Shown here one piece after another: positions 12,784-23,500 of a DNA stretch of 64,000 nucleotides; position 1 is the first letter of the stretch, and each line of letters opens with the position of its first letter. Position numbers and translations under genes: made by a program. The DNA lies in the NCBI GenBank assembly GCA_015039465.1, contig MU130539.1:178121-242120 (forward strand), in the 5' to 3' direction. The DNA is from Phlegmacium glaucopus. Its lineage: Eukaryota > Basidiomycota > Agaricomycetes > Agaricales > Cortinariaceae. Below the pieces are notes generated by a model. The model searched no databases and was not told the origin of the DNA. It saw only the letters and a list, made by a program, of their open reading frames with translations.

Positions 12784-12885
12784 TTAAGCTGCGGTCTTCG
12801 AGGCAGGCTTAGCTTTCGAGGCGGGCTTAGTTTTCGAGACAGGCTTAGTTTTCGAGGCAGGCTTGGCCTTGGCTTTGGAAGCAGG
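12784..12885. repeat. 18-bp tandem repeat coding KPxSK units in histone H1 tail
   Basis: The pattern TCGAGGCAGGCTTAG with small changes recurs about every 18 bp between roughly 12795 and 12865, coding repeated KPASK/KTKPVS units on the minus strand. Such short in-frame repeats expand and contract easily, so tail length may vary between strains. Confidence 0.7.
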
Positions 12886-13859
12886 TTTGGTCTTCGCCGT
12901 AGTAGTTGACTTGGACTTGGACTTCGATACTGGCTTTTTGGCTTCCCCAATTACAGCCTAAAATAACCGACATAATGAACCAAACAGCCTATAATATGAG
13001 GAAAAGGCTACCTTCTTGGCAGCGCCTCTCTTCGCAGTTGTTGTTTTCTTTGCTGCGACTGATTTCTTAGCAGCAGCAGCTTTCTTTGTAGTGGCAACAG
13101 CCTTCTTGACGGGAGTCTTTTTGGGAGCAGTATTGGACTTCTTGATAGTTGTAGTTGCCGGCTTGACTGTCTTTGTTTTCGTAGTAGTCAAAGCTTTGGG
13201 TTTAGCGGGAGCACGGGCAGTGACTTTGGCCACAGATTTTCTGGCGGGTGCTTTGGCGGTGATGACCTTCGTCTTGGTAGTTGCAGCCTTTGTGGTTGGG
13301 AGTTTCTTGGCAGCGGGCTTTGTGTTCTGGATTGAGAGACAAACATGATTGTTCATAAGAGGATGAAAGATGAATAGCTTACTTCTTTGGTAGCATCTGG
13401 GCGAGACTTTGGGGTGAGTTTGACTTTGCCTGAGGGACCTGATGCATGACCTATGAGTTGAATAAATTATGAGGCGTTGGACTCGGTGGACCTTTGGGAA
13501 GGAGGAAGATGCCTTTCTCGCTTCCAGAGGCGATTGCGCGGTTGAGTTGGCTAGCGGCCGATGCATTCAAGTCGACGTGGTACTTGCTTTCGACAAACTA
13601 TAAAGTAGATGTTAGGAAGAATATGTATGTCAAACCAGACGTTGCGGCGTACCTTTTTGATCATCGAACGAGAAACACCAACTCGTGCATCTCCAGGATT
13701 ATCCACAATGCATTCCTGATAAAAAGGTGATGATCAGACAAGACGAGTTATGAGAGGACCGACCTTGATCATGTCTACCCAGGCTGGGTGAGTGGCGGTG
13801 TGAGACTTGATAGCAGGACCATTGGCCTTGGTGGTTGATTTCTTGGTCGTTGTAGGCAT
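12784..13859 (-). CDS. Linker histone H1 (copy A)
   Basis: This protein binds the nucleosome dyad and linker DNA and compacts chromatin. It starts at 13859 (MPTTTKKSTTKANGPA). The globular winged-helix domain is spread over short exons: HPAWVDMIKECIVDNPGDAR, VGVSRSMIKKFVESKY, and ASQLNRAIASGSEKGIFLLPKGPSGKVK, the last containing the H1 signature. The long C-terminal tail is almost only Lys, Ala, Thr, Ser and Pro, and ends with several copies of KPASK/KPVSK before TAA at 12784. At least four introns are present. The tail's composition causes long antisense open frames that are not genes. A paralogue of the same build (16141-17046) lies 2.3 kb away in the opposite orientation. The promoter side is shared with the next gene, only 112 bp away. 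Confidence 0.93.
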
Positions 13860-13971
13860 AGAGGAGAGGAGAAGGTCCAAGGTTCATCACGTGGAATTAA
13901 AGTCACGCACAGACGAGGGTGACGATGAAGAGAAGTGTGGTTGACCAAATTTGGTATCTCTCCTTAGACCA
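13860..13971. promoter_or_regulatory. Divergent promoter gap with CACGTG, H1 / acyl-CoA-synthetase-like gene
   Basis: Only 112 bp separate the two divergent start codons, so both promoters must overlap here or extend into 5' exons. An E-box palindrome lies at 13888-13893, about 29 bp before the H1 start. Regulatory function is inferred. Confidence 0.5.
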
Positions 13972-16003
13972 ATGGCCTCCATAGCTTCCGACTACCTCCT
14001 CACAGATGACTTGACTATCTTGCTCTCTCTCATTGCTGCTACTGTATTTCTTGTAAATAACCTTTATAAACCACAGCCTCTCGTCCATCCAATACTACTA
14101 GGTAGACAGAGTGATGTTGGCCGCGCACGCAACCCAGGCGAAAGTGCCATTTATAGGAACTATGGTACTGGTTTAATGGGTCGTGTACGTTCTCATCTCA
14201 TCCCATCGTGCGCTTAATATCTCACTGTCTCTATCTATCAGTTTCCACTCAGGCCAGGCAAAGACGTTCATATTATAGCCGACTTTGTCAGGCCTGAGAT
14301 TGAAGCGCCACGTACCCTTTGGTCTACTAAAGTAAGGTCGTTGAATAAATTATAATCACTGCTAATTATGAACCTTTTTTCAAGTTAACCAATACTCATC
14401 TACAAGACCGTGCTGCTGCTTTCGGCACAGGTCTACTACGTCTTGCTCGTCTCCAAACACAAAAGTCGAATGTTCTTGTTCTATTAAATGACTGCTTGGG
14501 TATGTCAGCTGATCTCTGCCCTCACTTTCCATCTCATCATTGCTCAGAGTTCATCGTCGCCGACCTTGCCTTGGCATCTCATTCGATCACTTCCTTAACG
14601 CTGTCTTCTGTTACTTTACTCCCAACCGTTCTAGAATCTCATGCTCTCTCAGCGATCGTCACCCATGCTTTCTTCCTTCCTCAACTTTTAGAATTAATCT
14701 ATGAAACTGACAAGCGCACTACTGAACATATCATCGTCGTTGTCGGTGAGCCATCTGCACAAGCAATGTCAAGTGTTGCCAGCAACATCAAGATTTTGAG
14801 GTTTGCGGATCTTGAAAGGGAAGGCGTTAAAGTCGAGAAGGTTCTGAGCCCGCTGCCAAGTTCGTGCCTTTGTTCAAATATCTCCATCCATTTTACTGAT
14901 TATTTTTTATTATCAAGAACCTAGTGACGTATTCACCATCTCTTTCTATCGAACCACCTCTGGCCATCTGCAAGGCGCTCATTTCACTCACGAGAATATG
15001 ACAGCTGGCGTCACAGCTGTGCGCGCTCTTCTTCCATTGTCACATGCATTTTCACCTTTGGACACCATCGTCTCTGCACATTCTATGAATACGGCTTATG
15101 GACGAGCGATCGCATACACGGCTATATATGAAGGAACCAGCTTTGCCTCTATCCCTGGGTCGGAAATATATCATGCCGACGAAAGTAAGCGGGCTTGAGT
15201 ATACATTCTACAATGGCCACTTAACCTGCCTTTTCAGGCGATGTCAAAGTGGAGAATGCAGAAGTGATCGCGACTCGAAAATATCCCATACCGTCTCCAA
15301 CAGTCATGTTTATCAAACCAGGACACTTGACTTCTATCGTGTCTGGTATAAACTCCGAGGCAAAAAAATCATGGCTCCTTCATGCTTTTGCGTGGCGACA
15401 CAAGGTTGCAGGTGTTGCGGATGGATTTATCACAAATCAGAGTTTGTGGGATCGACTGGTGTTTGATGGTGCACGGGCGCGAGTCATAGGGGATAGCGCA
15501 GCAACTTTAAGAGCGGTTGTTGTCAGCGGCGGTATGTCGAGGTTTTTTTCGTCATTTGTTGACTGGACAGTTGATTGGGTAATTTAGGGCATCTGGATGC
15601 AACTATTCTGACGTCAGCACGGGTAGCGTTGTCTGTGCCGTTTGTGAACGCTTTTACGCATCCGTTGGTTACAGCCCCTGTACTTGCATCACATGCTCTC
15701 GATTTACAAGACTTCTGTATAACTACGAAGGATGAAACTACATCAAAGGCTGTAGTGCCCAATGGACCCCCTGGAGTCAATGTCGAAGTGAAGCTGATGG
15801 GTATTTTGGATGACATTGTGGAGAAGGGTGGAGACCCAAGTGGAGAACTTTTTGTTCGGGGGCCACCTGTTGGCAAGATGGTGAACTTGGAGGATTATGT
15901 TGATGTGCCTTCTGGGGATAGTCCTGAGAATTATGAGTGGGTGGAGATGGATGTCAAGGCCAGGGTAAGGCCAAATGGGTCATTCACAGTGTTAGAGTCG
16001 TAG
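13972..16003 (+). CDS. Acyl-CoA-synthetase-like (AMP-binding superfamily) protein, probably catalytically dead, with N-terminal membrane anchor
   Basis: It starts at 13972 (MASIASDYLLTDD) with a hydrophobic segment ILLSLIAATVFLV (about residues 17-29) followed by YKPQPLVHPILLGRQSD, the typical N-terminus of fungal long-chain acyl-CoA synthetases. Later blocks (DRAAAFGTGLL, VLVLLNDCLEFIVADLALASHSITS, HLDATILTSARVALSVPFVN) follow the AMP-binding fold order. The key motifs are lost. The Ser/Thr/Gly-rich phosphate loop with its lysine is replaced by FYRTTSGHLQGAHFTHEN. The YGxTE motif is replaced by NAFTHPLVTAP. The TGD motif is replaced by EWVEMDVKARV, and the protein stops there (TAG at 16003) without the C-terminal lid domain. 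The frame is open through several introns, so it looks conserved rather than decayed. It may be a scaffold or lipid-binding pseudoenzyme, perhaps on the ER or peroxisome membrane; that role is inference. Confidence 0.75.
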
Positions 16004-16140
16004 ATCACGTGTCTAGTCGCGTCGCACGCGTTTTTGTAGCGCATCAACAAAGAATAAAGTCAGCACAGCCACTGATAACTAGAGTTTGTGGTACTAATAT
16101 AAGACGCGTCTTTGCAAAATTCGACTTTCAAGTTGTTATC
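16004..16140 (+). promoter_or_regulatory. Promoter gap of H1 copy B with CACGTG
   Basis: The 137 bp between the stop of the preceding gene and the H1 start contain an E-box palindrome at 16006-16011. Function is inferred from position and from the same element upstream of H1 copy A. Confidence 0.4.
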
Positions 16141-17046
16141 ATGTCTTCCTCTGCCCCTGTTTCGCCTTCAAGAGCTCCTGCTTCTACTAGCTCTAAGAAG
16201 CCTGCCTCTAAGACTTCTGCTAAGAAGCCAGCTTCGAAAGCAAAGGCTGCTGCTAAACCCAAGGCTACTCGCAAGGCCAGTGTCAGCAAGGCAGCTGACA
16301 CTACCACTGGTCGTCCCAGCTGGAAAGACATCATCAAGGTTTGTTATCCCACTGTATGCTGATATCTGTTGCTTAAGTGTTCGTGTTAGGAATGCATTGC
16401 GGTCAATAAGGAAGATGCTCGTCAAGGTGTTTCTAGGAATACCATCAAAAGAGTAAGTGCCAAGTACCAACGTTTTACGACTGTTTATTAATTATTACAA
16501 TTAGTATGCAGAAGAAACCTACAAGATTGATATGTCTGGACTCAACCTATCCCAGTTGAATCGTGCTATTACGAGTGGTACAGAGGGTGGAATTTTTGTC
16601 CTTCCCAAGGGACCATCTGGCAAGGTTAAACTTGCTCCCAAGACGAAACCATTGACATCTGGTTCGAAGGAGGTGTGTAGATATCATTACCATGTCCCAC
16701 GCAATATCTCACTTTTCATCCAGAACTCTAAACCGCCTTCCAAGCCGGCAAGTACCCAAAAGGCAGCTGCACCAGCTGCTGCCAAGAAAACCGCGGCCGC
16801 TCCAAAGAAGGTTTTAGCTAGTAAAGCAAAAAAGCCGAGTACAACGACGAAAAAGGTGACTGTCCCATCCAAGCGAGGAACTGCAAAGAAGGTGAGAGAT
16901 GTCATGAAGTCGATGTGATCGGTTGTCTGATGTTGAATAGGCTGTGACTGGGGCCAAGGTGCCTGTGAAGAAAGCAAAGAAGGTGTTAGTGTGATTGTGA
17001 GAAATAAAGAGGTTTGTTGCTAACGTTGCTATAGAAGGTAGCCTGA
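16141..17046 (+). CDS. Linker histone H1 (copy B)
   Basis: This is the second linker histone of the window. It starts at 16141 (MSSSAPVSPSRAPASTSSKK) with a longer Lys/Ala-rich N-terminal tail than copy A. The globular domain reads RPSWKDIIKECIAVNKEDAR, QGVSRNTIKRYAEETYKID, and LNRAITSGTEGGIFVLPKGP followed by SGKVKLAPKTKP; most positions match copy A, including the KGPSGKVKL block. The C-terminal tail is Lys/Ala/Pro-rich and shorter than in copy A; the last tiny exon after an intron ending at 17034 encodes KVA and the TGA at 17044-17046. Five or so introns of about 50-60 nt split it. The copies sit in inverted orientation around the acyl-CoA-synthetase-like gene. Confidence 0.93.
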
Positions 17047-17231
17047 AAGAAGGATGCCAGATTTAATGTATTATGTATATTATTAGTAATGCTATCAAAA
17101 TGATGCGGGGATCTGCGGGTGACCCCAACAGAAAAAGAGTGACAAGTGACTGGGGTCCTATTACGGAGTGTTTGCTGAGAAAAGGCAACAGTGTTACACT
17201 CCTCTCTCCGCAACCCCCATTTCTCTCCCTC

Positions 17232-20200
17232 ATGGATCATCCATACGCAACTCGTATTCGCCAAAATATTACTCTAAAATACACCTCAAAACTTATAGAC
17301 AATGTAGTTCCACCCCAATCTTACCCTCCTTTTCCACCACCGCACGTCCAGTTACACCCAGATGATCTTAATAACAAAGTCTTTCTTGCTGTTGCACGGT
17401 CTTTCCTTACCGTCGTGCGTTTTTACCTCATTTTCCTCAATATATTCTTATCCTTATACTTTCTCCAGGATAACCGCGCCATGACAATAAAGGATATCGC
17501 AGAACGAGCTTGTCGTTATGGCCTTGTATGTCAAAAGTTCGTATCTTTTCATTTGTTTCTTCTGTTATCTGTTCTAAGAATACCTATCTATAGCCTATCC
17601 GCTGCGGCACAAGCCATTACAACCTATCTCCGAGCACACAAATCACGTTGTGATAAGCAACAGGACCAACCTTTGCTTTTGAGTCATACTCTATCCGGTA
17701 CTACAGCAGACGATGACTTAGTTCCTGCATTACACTCACGCTCCGGAGGCGACTCTCACCCTACCGAGAATAGGCTTACTAACTTTAGGAAAGGCACCGC
17801 AGTTTGGTATCTCAGTCGCGCAACGGGAGCACCTTGTCCCTTTTCACGTGCTGGTATTCGTCTATGCGATTACATCGATCCGGACGCTCAGGATCCTACG
17901 AAAGACCAGTCCACTTCTAAGAAGAAGCATCTTGTGGAGCGGTGTGGGGAGAAACGCAAACGTCCTATGAGGGGATGTACGACGCGAGGTTCAGGTTCAG
18001 ATAATGAACGCCCACCCAAAGTCAAACTCACTCTCCGCCTCAAACCTCTGGGGGTAAAGCCTTCCACAGGTGAAAGGTTCAGTTCAACCCTTTCTCTTGA
18101 CCCCGAGAAGGAAGATGATTCAGACGCCTACGAATCTAGTTCTGACGAAGACTCCATGTCGGTTGATTACTCAGACGATGAATCACAAACGGCTCAAGTA
18201 AACAAAGACGAGGAAGAACCTTGGTCGCTACCTCCCTACCCACGTCGCTCCATCTCCATTCCATGTTATACTCCACTGCAGGGTTATTATCCGTCCTACC
18301 CTTCTCCGTCTCAATACGGAGACCCATACCGACGCTCTCCTTCCATTGCTTACAGTATCGCCACACCTCCACCCGACTCGGAAGACGAAGCAGATGATTT
18401 TCATATCACGATGTCCAGCGTCAAAGACTATACTTGTCATTTGTCACGTAATCATGATGCAGATATGGGATGGGATGCAGAACCTGATAGCGAAGGTGAT
18501 GGTGAAACTATGTGGGAGAGTCCTGGTCCAAGATCCCCCTCTGCTCCTATCATGCAAACCTCGGAGGTAACAGTCAAAGAGGAACCGAGAGATGTACAAG
18601 GCATGCTGGACGCCTGGGACGATTTTGATTCAACCATTGCTGATGCTAGAGTGGCGGAGGTTCTTGCGAAAGCGGTCTTTGACATGGATGGGAAAGAAAA
18701 GGTTAAACTTGAAGCTGTAGACCCATGGGACTGGGATTCCAATACTAGGCTCAACCCGGATTGGCCGTCTGAAGAGACCGCGCACATCAAGCAGGAGGAT
18801 TTCGGTATCGACTCCCTTTTCCCTCTGAGCGTCCCTGGACCTTCATCGCCACTTTCTCCCATTCCTCCCCATTTTTCTTCGTTTTCCTCTTCACCCAACA
18901 ATCCCGATCTGGAGGCACTGCGGTCTGACGAACCCTCTGAACAAAAGTACGCTACTGTCCGTCCTCGGGCAAAAACAGTTCCGGTTCCCTCTCCATTTTT
19001 CCAGGCTGTAGTACCCATGCCGACCTCGTCTTTCTCTCTCTCTCCGCCACTCACTCGCCAGCCCCTATCTGTAGTCCCTTCCGACACCTCGTCCCGAGAC
19101 TCTTCGGTGCCTTCGACAACACTCGTGAAATTGCTTCAATCCATGTCCGTTATTACGACTCCTAATTCTGTTTTGGGTTCAAGCTATGCTATCTCCCCTC
19201 CAACACCGTGTGTATCACCATCACAAACACGATGTCAACCCTTTCCTACTGCTCCGAAAGTAGTCGTACACACGTGTCAACCCTGCAACCCTGCCATCAG
19301 TGCAACGCAGATAGAAGGTAGTGTAAACTTTTTATGCTTTCAAGGTAGATGGACATCTGACAACGTTTTCTCTATCCCTTCCGTTTGTAGACATCTCTGT
19401 GTATCAAATGATGTTGGGTGCATTTCAGCTTCTTCGCCGCATTGACACCGATTTTGTCAACCTATCGCCTATTGTGGCTTATTCGGGATCACCTCATCCT
19501 GTACTAAGTATCATCGCCAATGCCACAGTTGTGACGAAAGGTTCACCCGAAGTATCGGGCACCTGGGTACCACTGCAGGCAGCGCAAGCATATGTGAAAG
19601 AACATCTGGCTGGAGATTTGGCCTTGGATATTTTCTTGTCTGATGCGCTTGTTGAGCGGTTCCCATCTGCATTGCAAGATTTTTACCGCTCGAACGCGCC
19701 AGCGAGGTCACTAAATCAGTTTGGAAAACCTTTCGAATCGACATTGCAGGCTGCCAAGTTGGAAGTTCAGACTGATAATGGAACGCCTGTGTCTTGGGAT
19801 TCAAGATTTGGGTGGATGCATAACGAGTCATCTAGCAGTAGTACGTCTGCGTCGGTACCGTTTGCGCTTACGGCGGCGCTTGCCGTGGGAGGAAAGCAAG
19901 TTGAGCACATGGAGGTTCCTTTGAGCGCGACCGAGCAGGAAATTTTCCAGGAGTTATGCGTAATTCCGGATTGGGATAGAGAATCATCGGAAGAAGGCGG
20001 GGAGGACACGTTGGTGTTGGATGTGCCTTCTAAGCCTGCTCCTGTGGAGGAAGAAGACAATATGGAGAGGACGATACTGTCCCCTGTTTCTACACCTACA
20101 CCTGTCGCACAGACAGAGCACTCTGATAGGCCACTGCGTAGGTCTAAACGAGTCGCAGATGCATTAGCTGCTGCACATCAGGCTCTGCCACAACCATCTC

Positions 20201-20244
20201 GGACACGTTCGCGTAAAGCAGGGTCGAGAAACTCGCTTTCTTGA
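17232..20244 (+). CDS. Gds1-like winged-helix nuclear protein with C-terminal KilA-N/APSES-like domain
   Basis: It starts at 17232 (MDHPYATRIRQNITLKYTSK). After an intron near 17415-17468 comes a helical segment DNRAMTIKDIAERACRYGLV and, after another intron, SAAAQAITTYLRAHKSRCDK, then GTAVWYLSRATGAPCPFSRA. This helix plus beta-wing pattern resembles the fungal Gds1 winged-helix domain. A long acidic and Ser/Pro-rich middle (about 18000-19260) includes two probable SUMO sites (VKEEPRD and IKQEDFG). After an intron at about 19317-19390 the last exon has VYQMMLGAFQLLRRIDTDFV and VSGTWVPLQAAQAYVKEH; the GTWVPLxxA signature is that of KilA-N/APSES DNA-binding domains. A basic tail (PLRRSKRVADAL) could be a nuclear signal. 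It is probably a transcription regulator; targets are unknown. Domain names come from recognition only. Confidence 0.65.
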
Positions 20245-20565
20245 GTAATGTTTTCTGTATTTTTACATTGTAAATTATCCTCTTCATTCGTAAGCTTGTA
20301 ATACCCCCCTCCTTAGTAATAAAATAATTGCACCGGCTGCGGAAGATGCGTGGGAAAAAGCCAGCTGGCCAGTCCCCAGGGTAAACAACTTGCGAGTAGC
20401 TCACTCGCTCCTCCGACAGTCTCCCCCTTCCACCCCTTACGACTACACAAGTAGCTCTTGTTTCCCATCTAATTCTCCACTTCTTCTCTCCTTGACGTCT
20501 TTCCTACTTCACTGAAGCTCACAAATTCGTAATCCCTAATCTTCCTTCATTCAAACAAAAATATA
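20245..20565 (+). promoter_or_regulatory. Intergenic region and pyrimidine-rich leader of the PUF gene
   Basis: The 321 bp hold the 3' end of the preceding gene and, from about 20400 to the ATG at 20566, a C/T-rich stretch with few purines. In filamentous fungi such CT-rich tracts commonly precede the transcription start. No other gene is seen. Confidence 0.4.
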
Positions 20566-23500
20566 ATGTCTTTATCCGTCTCTGACAACAATGGCTCCTA
20601 TTCCAGGGCTCCTCCCTCAGGGAAAACCCCACCTCCTGCACCCTCAGCAGCATTCGCTAAGAGGTAATCCCTAATATCTCCTTTTTTTTCTTTTTTTTAT
20701 TATAACTGATCTTATGACTTTCAGAGCTAGAGAGTCTCAAGCTGATGGATTAGCAGGTAGATATAGGCCCCCCGCACTCAGGGCTTTAGCATCAGGCGGC
20801 TCCCCACCGGATGACTCTTCACCTTCTGTCACAGTCTCTGGTGATGGCTCATCTTTGCCGCCTACTAATTACCCTCCTGGGTTTAGAAGAGCAAGGGCTG
20901 GGACCTTACCTTCCAATGTCCAACTTGCTGCTCAACGTTTTGCGGCATCCTCAACAACTTCCACGGATTCTCTCATTGATCAGTCTCAGAGGCTACCGAC
21001 CATTGCCCCCATCCCGAGTTTGCCAACACCTGCCAGGCCAACTTTGCGTCATTCAACAACCACTGTTACTCCCCCTGCTCCCCCTGTCGTACCACCTACT
21101 TCCACGGCTACCACCGAGCGACACAGCAGATTGAGGTCTGGTTCACTCAACTTACTCAGTGGTGGACTTTCCAATGCTTTTGGCCCTTCTATATTCTCAT
21201 CGTCCTGGCTTTCCAACTCTAATGGCAATGGTAATGGCTTCTCGGTCCTCGACGAATTGCGCTCGGCGTCTTCGACCGACTTGAGCACAGATGATTTCAA
21301 AGTTGCCACCCTCGATTATCTTGGTTTGGATGACAATCACAGACCCCCGCCTGCAGCGACCCTTTCCGAGTTACGCAATCAAGCTCAGGCCGCTATCGCT
21401 GGCAACCTTGCGAACCCATCACGAATGCGTGCAAGCACAGTTTCCAATCCTTATCGCTCTCGTAACTCTGCATCCGGTTCTTTGCTGTCGACCCCTGCAG
21501 CAGAGGAAGAAGAGGATTACTTTGTAGATGGTTTCGACTCTCTCGCCTACGACCGTCAGCAGATGTATGATATGCCCGGAGCAGGAGACTTCGTGCCCTC
21601 AAACTATCTCGGCACCGGTTACAAATCTGATAATCTTGCCACCAATAGGCCGCGTGCGATCTCTGTTGGAATCCTCGACGATCCCTTGCGTTCCCTTCAA
21701 CGACGTGCACCTTCCAGTGATGCCCACGCTTATTCCAACGAGCTCTCTTATTCAAGCAATAATATCTCCCTTGCTAATAACATCAACAATACTTCCGGTA
21801 TATTGAAGACAGATAAGTTATCTTCCGCTCGTCCTGGTGTTTCTCCCACCGTCCACTTCCCTAACGGTGGTGATATTCCCATGGGGAGGGGTGCATCCGC
21901 CTATCTTCTTGCTCCTTCTGGCCAGAATCGATCAGTTTCTCCCAAGTCAGAAGGCCCTTCTTCCCAGTTGCAGACTCCCACCCGATCCTTGTGGATAGGA
22001 AATTTGGATAGTGCAGTCACCAGCGAACAGTTGATTCATGTGTTCGCTCCGTACGGTGCGATCGAAAGTTTGAGGCTCCTTCCCGAAAAGGTATTTTTTT
22101 TTCAAGCTTTTCTTTCCACGTCACAAATGTCATTAAACTTGTCTGCATCTCTTCAGGAATGTGGATTCGTTAACTTTGTTGACCAAGCCGATGCTATTCG
22201 TGCTAAAGATGATGTTTTGAATCGTTTGGGAGGTAACATTGGCATGCCTAATGGACAGACCGTTAGGATTGGATTTGGCAAGGCCGACAGCGCCCCTGTT
22301 GCACCTGCTAAAGGAAACCCTGTTAGTCCGGGTCCTACTTCGCCCGGCTCTGGAGCGACTAAATCATCAAGCAGCAATGCGGGGTTCAACGCAATGGATG
22401 CTCAACTTCAGTCGACACCAACTAGGGCACTCTGGATTGGTTCCATTCCCTCGTCTACCACTCCTGCTACGATTTTGAGTGTTTTCAGCCCGTATGGTCC
22501 AATTGAGTCGGCTCGTGTTCTCACCCATAAAAATTGCGGATTCAGTAAGTTTCATCTTGTATCTATGAAATGCGTCAAATAGTTGAATACCTTTTACTTT
22601 CTCAGTTAATTTCGAGCGCCTGGATGATGCAGTTCGAGCTCGCAAGGCCCTTAATGGTCGTGACGTTCTAGGCAGTGATGTTGGCGCTATCCGTATTGGG
22701 TTTGCTAAAGTTCCTGTCAAGAATGGCCAGGAAGGAAGTGGTTCTCCGGATGAGAATGCGAGTGTCGTTACTCAAGGTGTTGGCGATCTGAGCGTTGGGG
22801 CAACCATTCATGCACTACGTGGTATCAAAGGCGCCTCTACCATACCTGTCGACCAGCAAGTTCTGGGTGGGGCCGTTGAGAATTACAGGTCTAATCTCCT
22901 TCTCAGCATGATTGCATCTGGCATGCATAGTAGCACCTATATACCGGAAGGTGGCAAAACCCCTGGATGGGCACCTTCTGTCACCGAGCAGCAAATGATC
23001 TTGAGGGAATTGAGCGGTGGAAGTAGTGATGCCGAGGCTGACATTCAAGCTCTTGCAGGTCAGTATTTTATCCTCAGTTACTTTGTTTTTATTGATCAAT
23101 CATGCTTGCGATGAACAGAGTTTAGGCCTCCGACAATGTATTATACTACGATTCCTTTGGTGTCGGAACGGTCTCACAATAGGCGCTGGGATGCTTCCAA
23201 GTTGCGCGAACTGCGCAAGCGTTTGGACTCTGGTACTATGACGGTTGAAGATATTGATCAAGTAGCTGCCGACTTTTTGGATGGTGAAATTGTCGATCTC
23301 GCGTCTGATTGGCTTGGTAATACGGTTTGTCATTTCTTGGGATACTTGTGAAAAACAAGTTGAGGATCCTTCCTTTTAGGTGGTGCAAAAGCTGTTCGAA
23401 AGATGCTCTTCAGTCCCTCGCGTTGCAATGCTCGAGCGCATTTGCCCCCATCTTGCCATGATTGGTATTCACAAAAACGGAACTTGGGCTGCTCAGAAGA

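Noticed and set aside
13016..13348. Open frame of 110 codons on the plus strand, rich in Val, Ala and Phe
   Set aside because: It is the antisense reading of the Lys/Ala/Thr tail of histone H1 copy A; composition alone explains it.
16128..16337. Minus-strand frame with Leu/Ala-rich sequence resembling a membrane protein
   Set aside because: It is antisense to the H1 copy B N-terminal tail and globular start.
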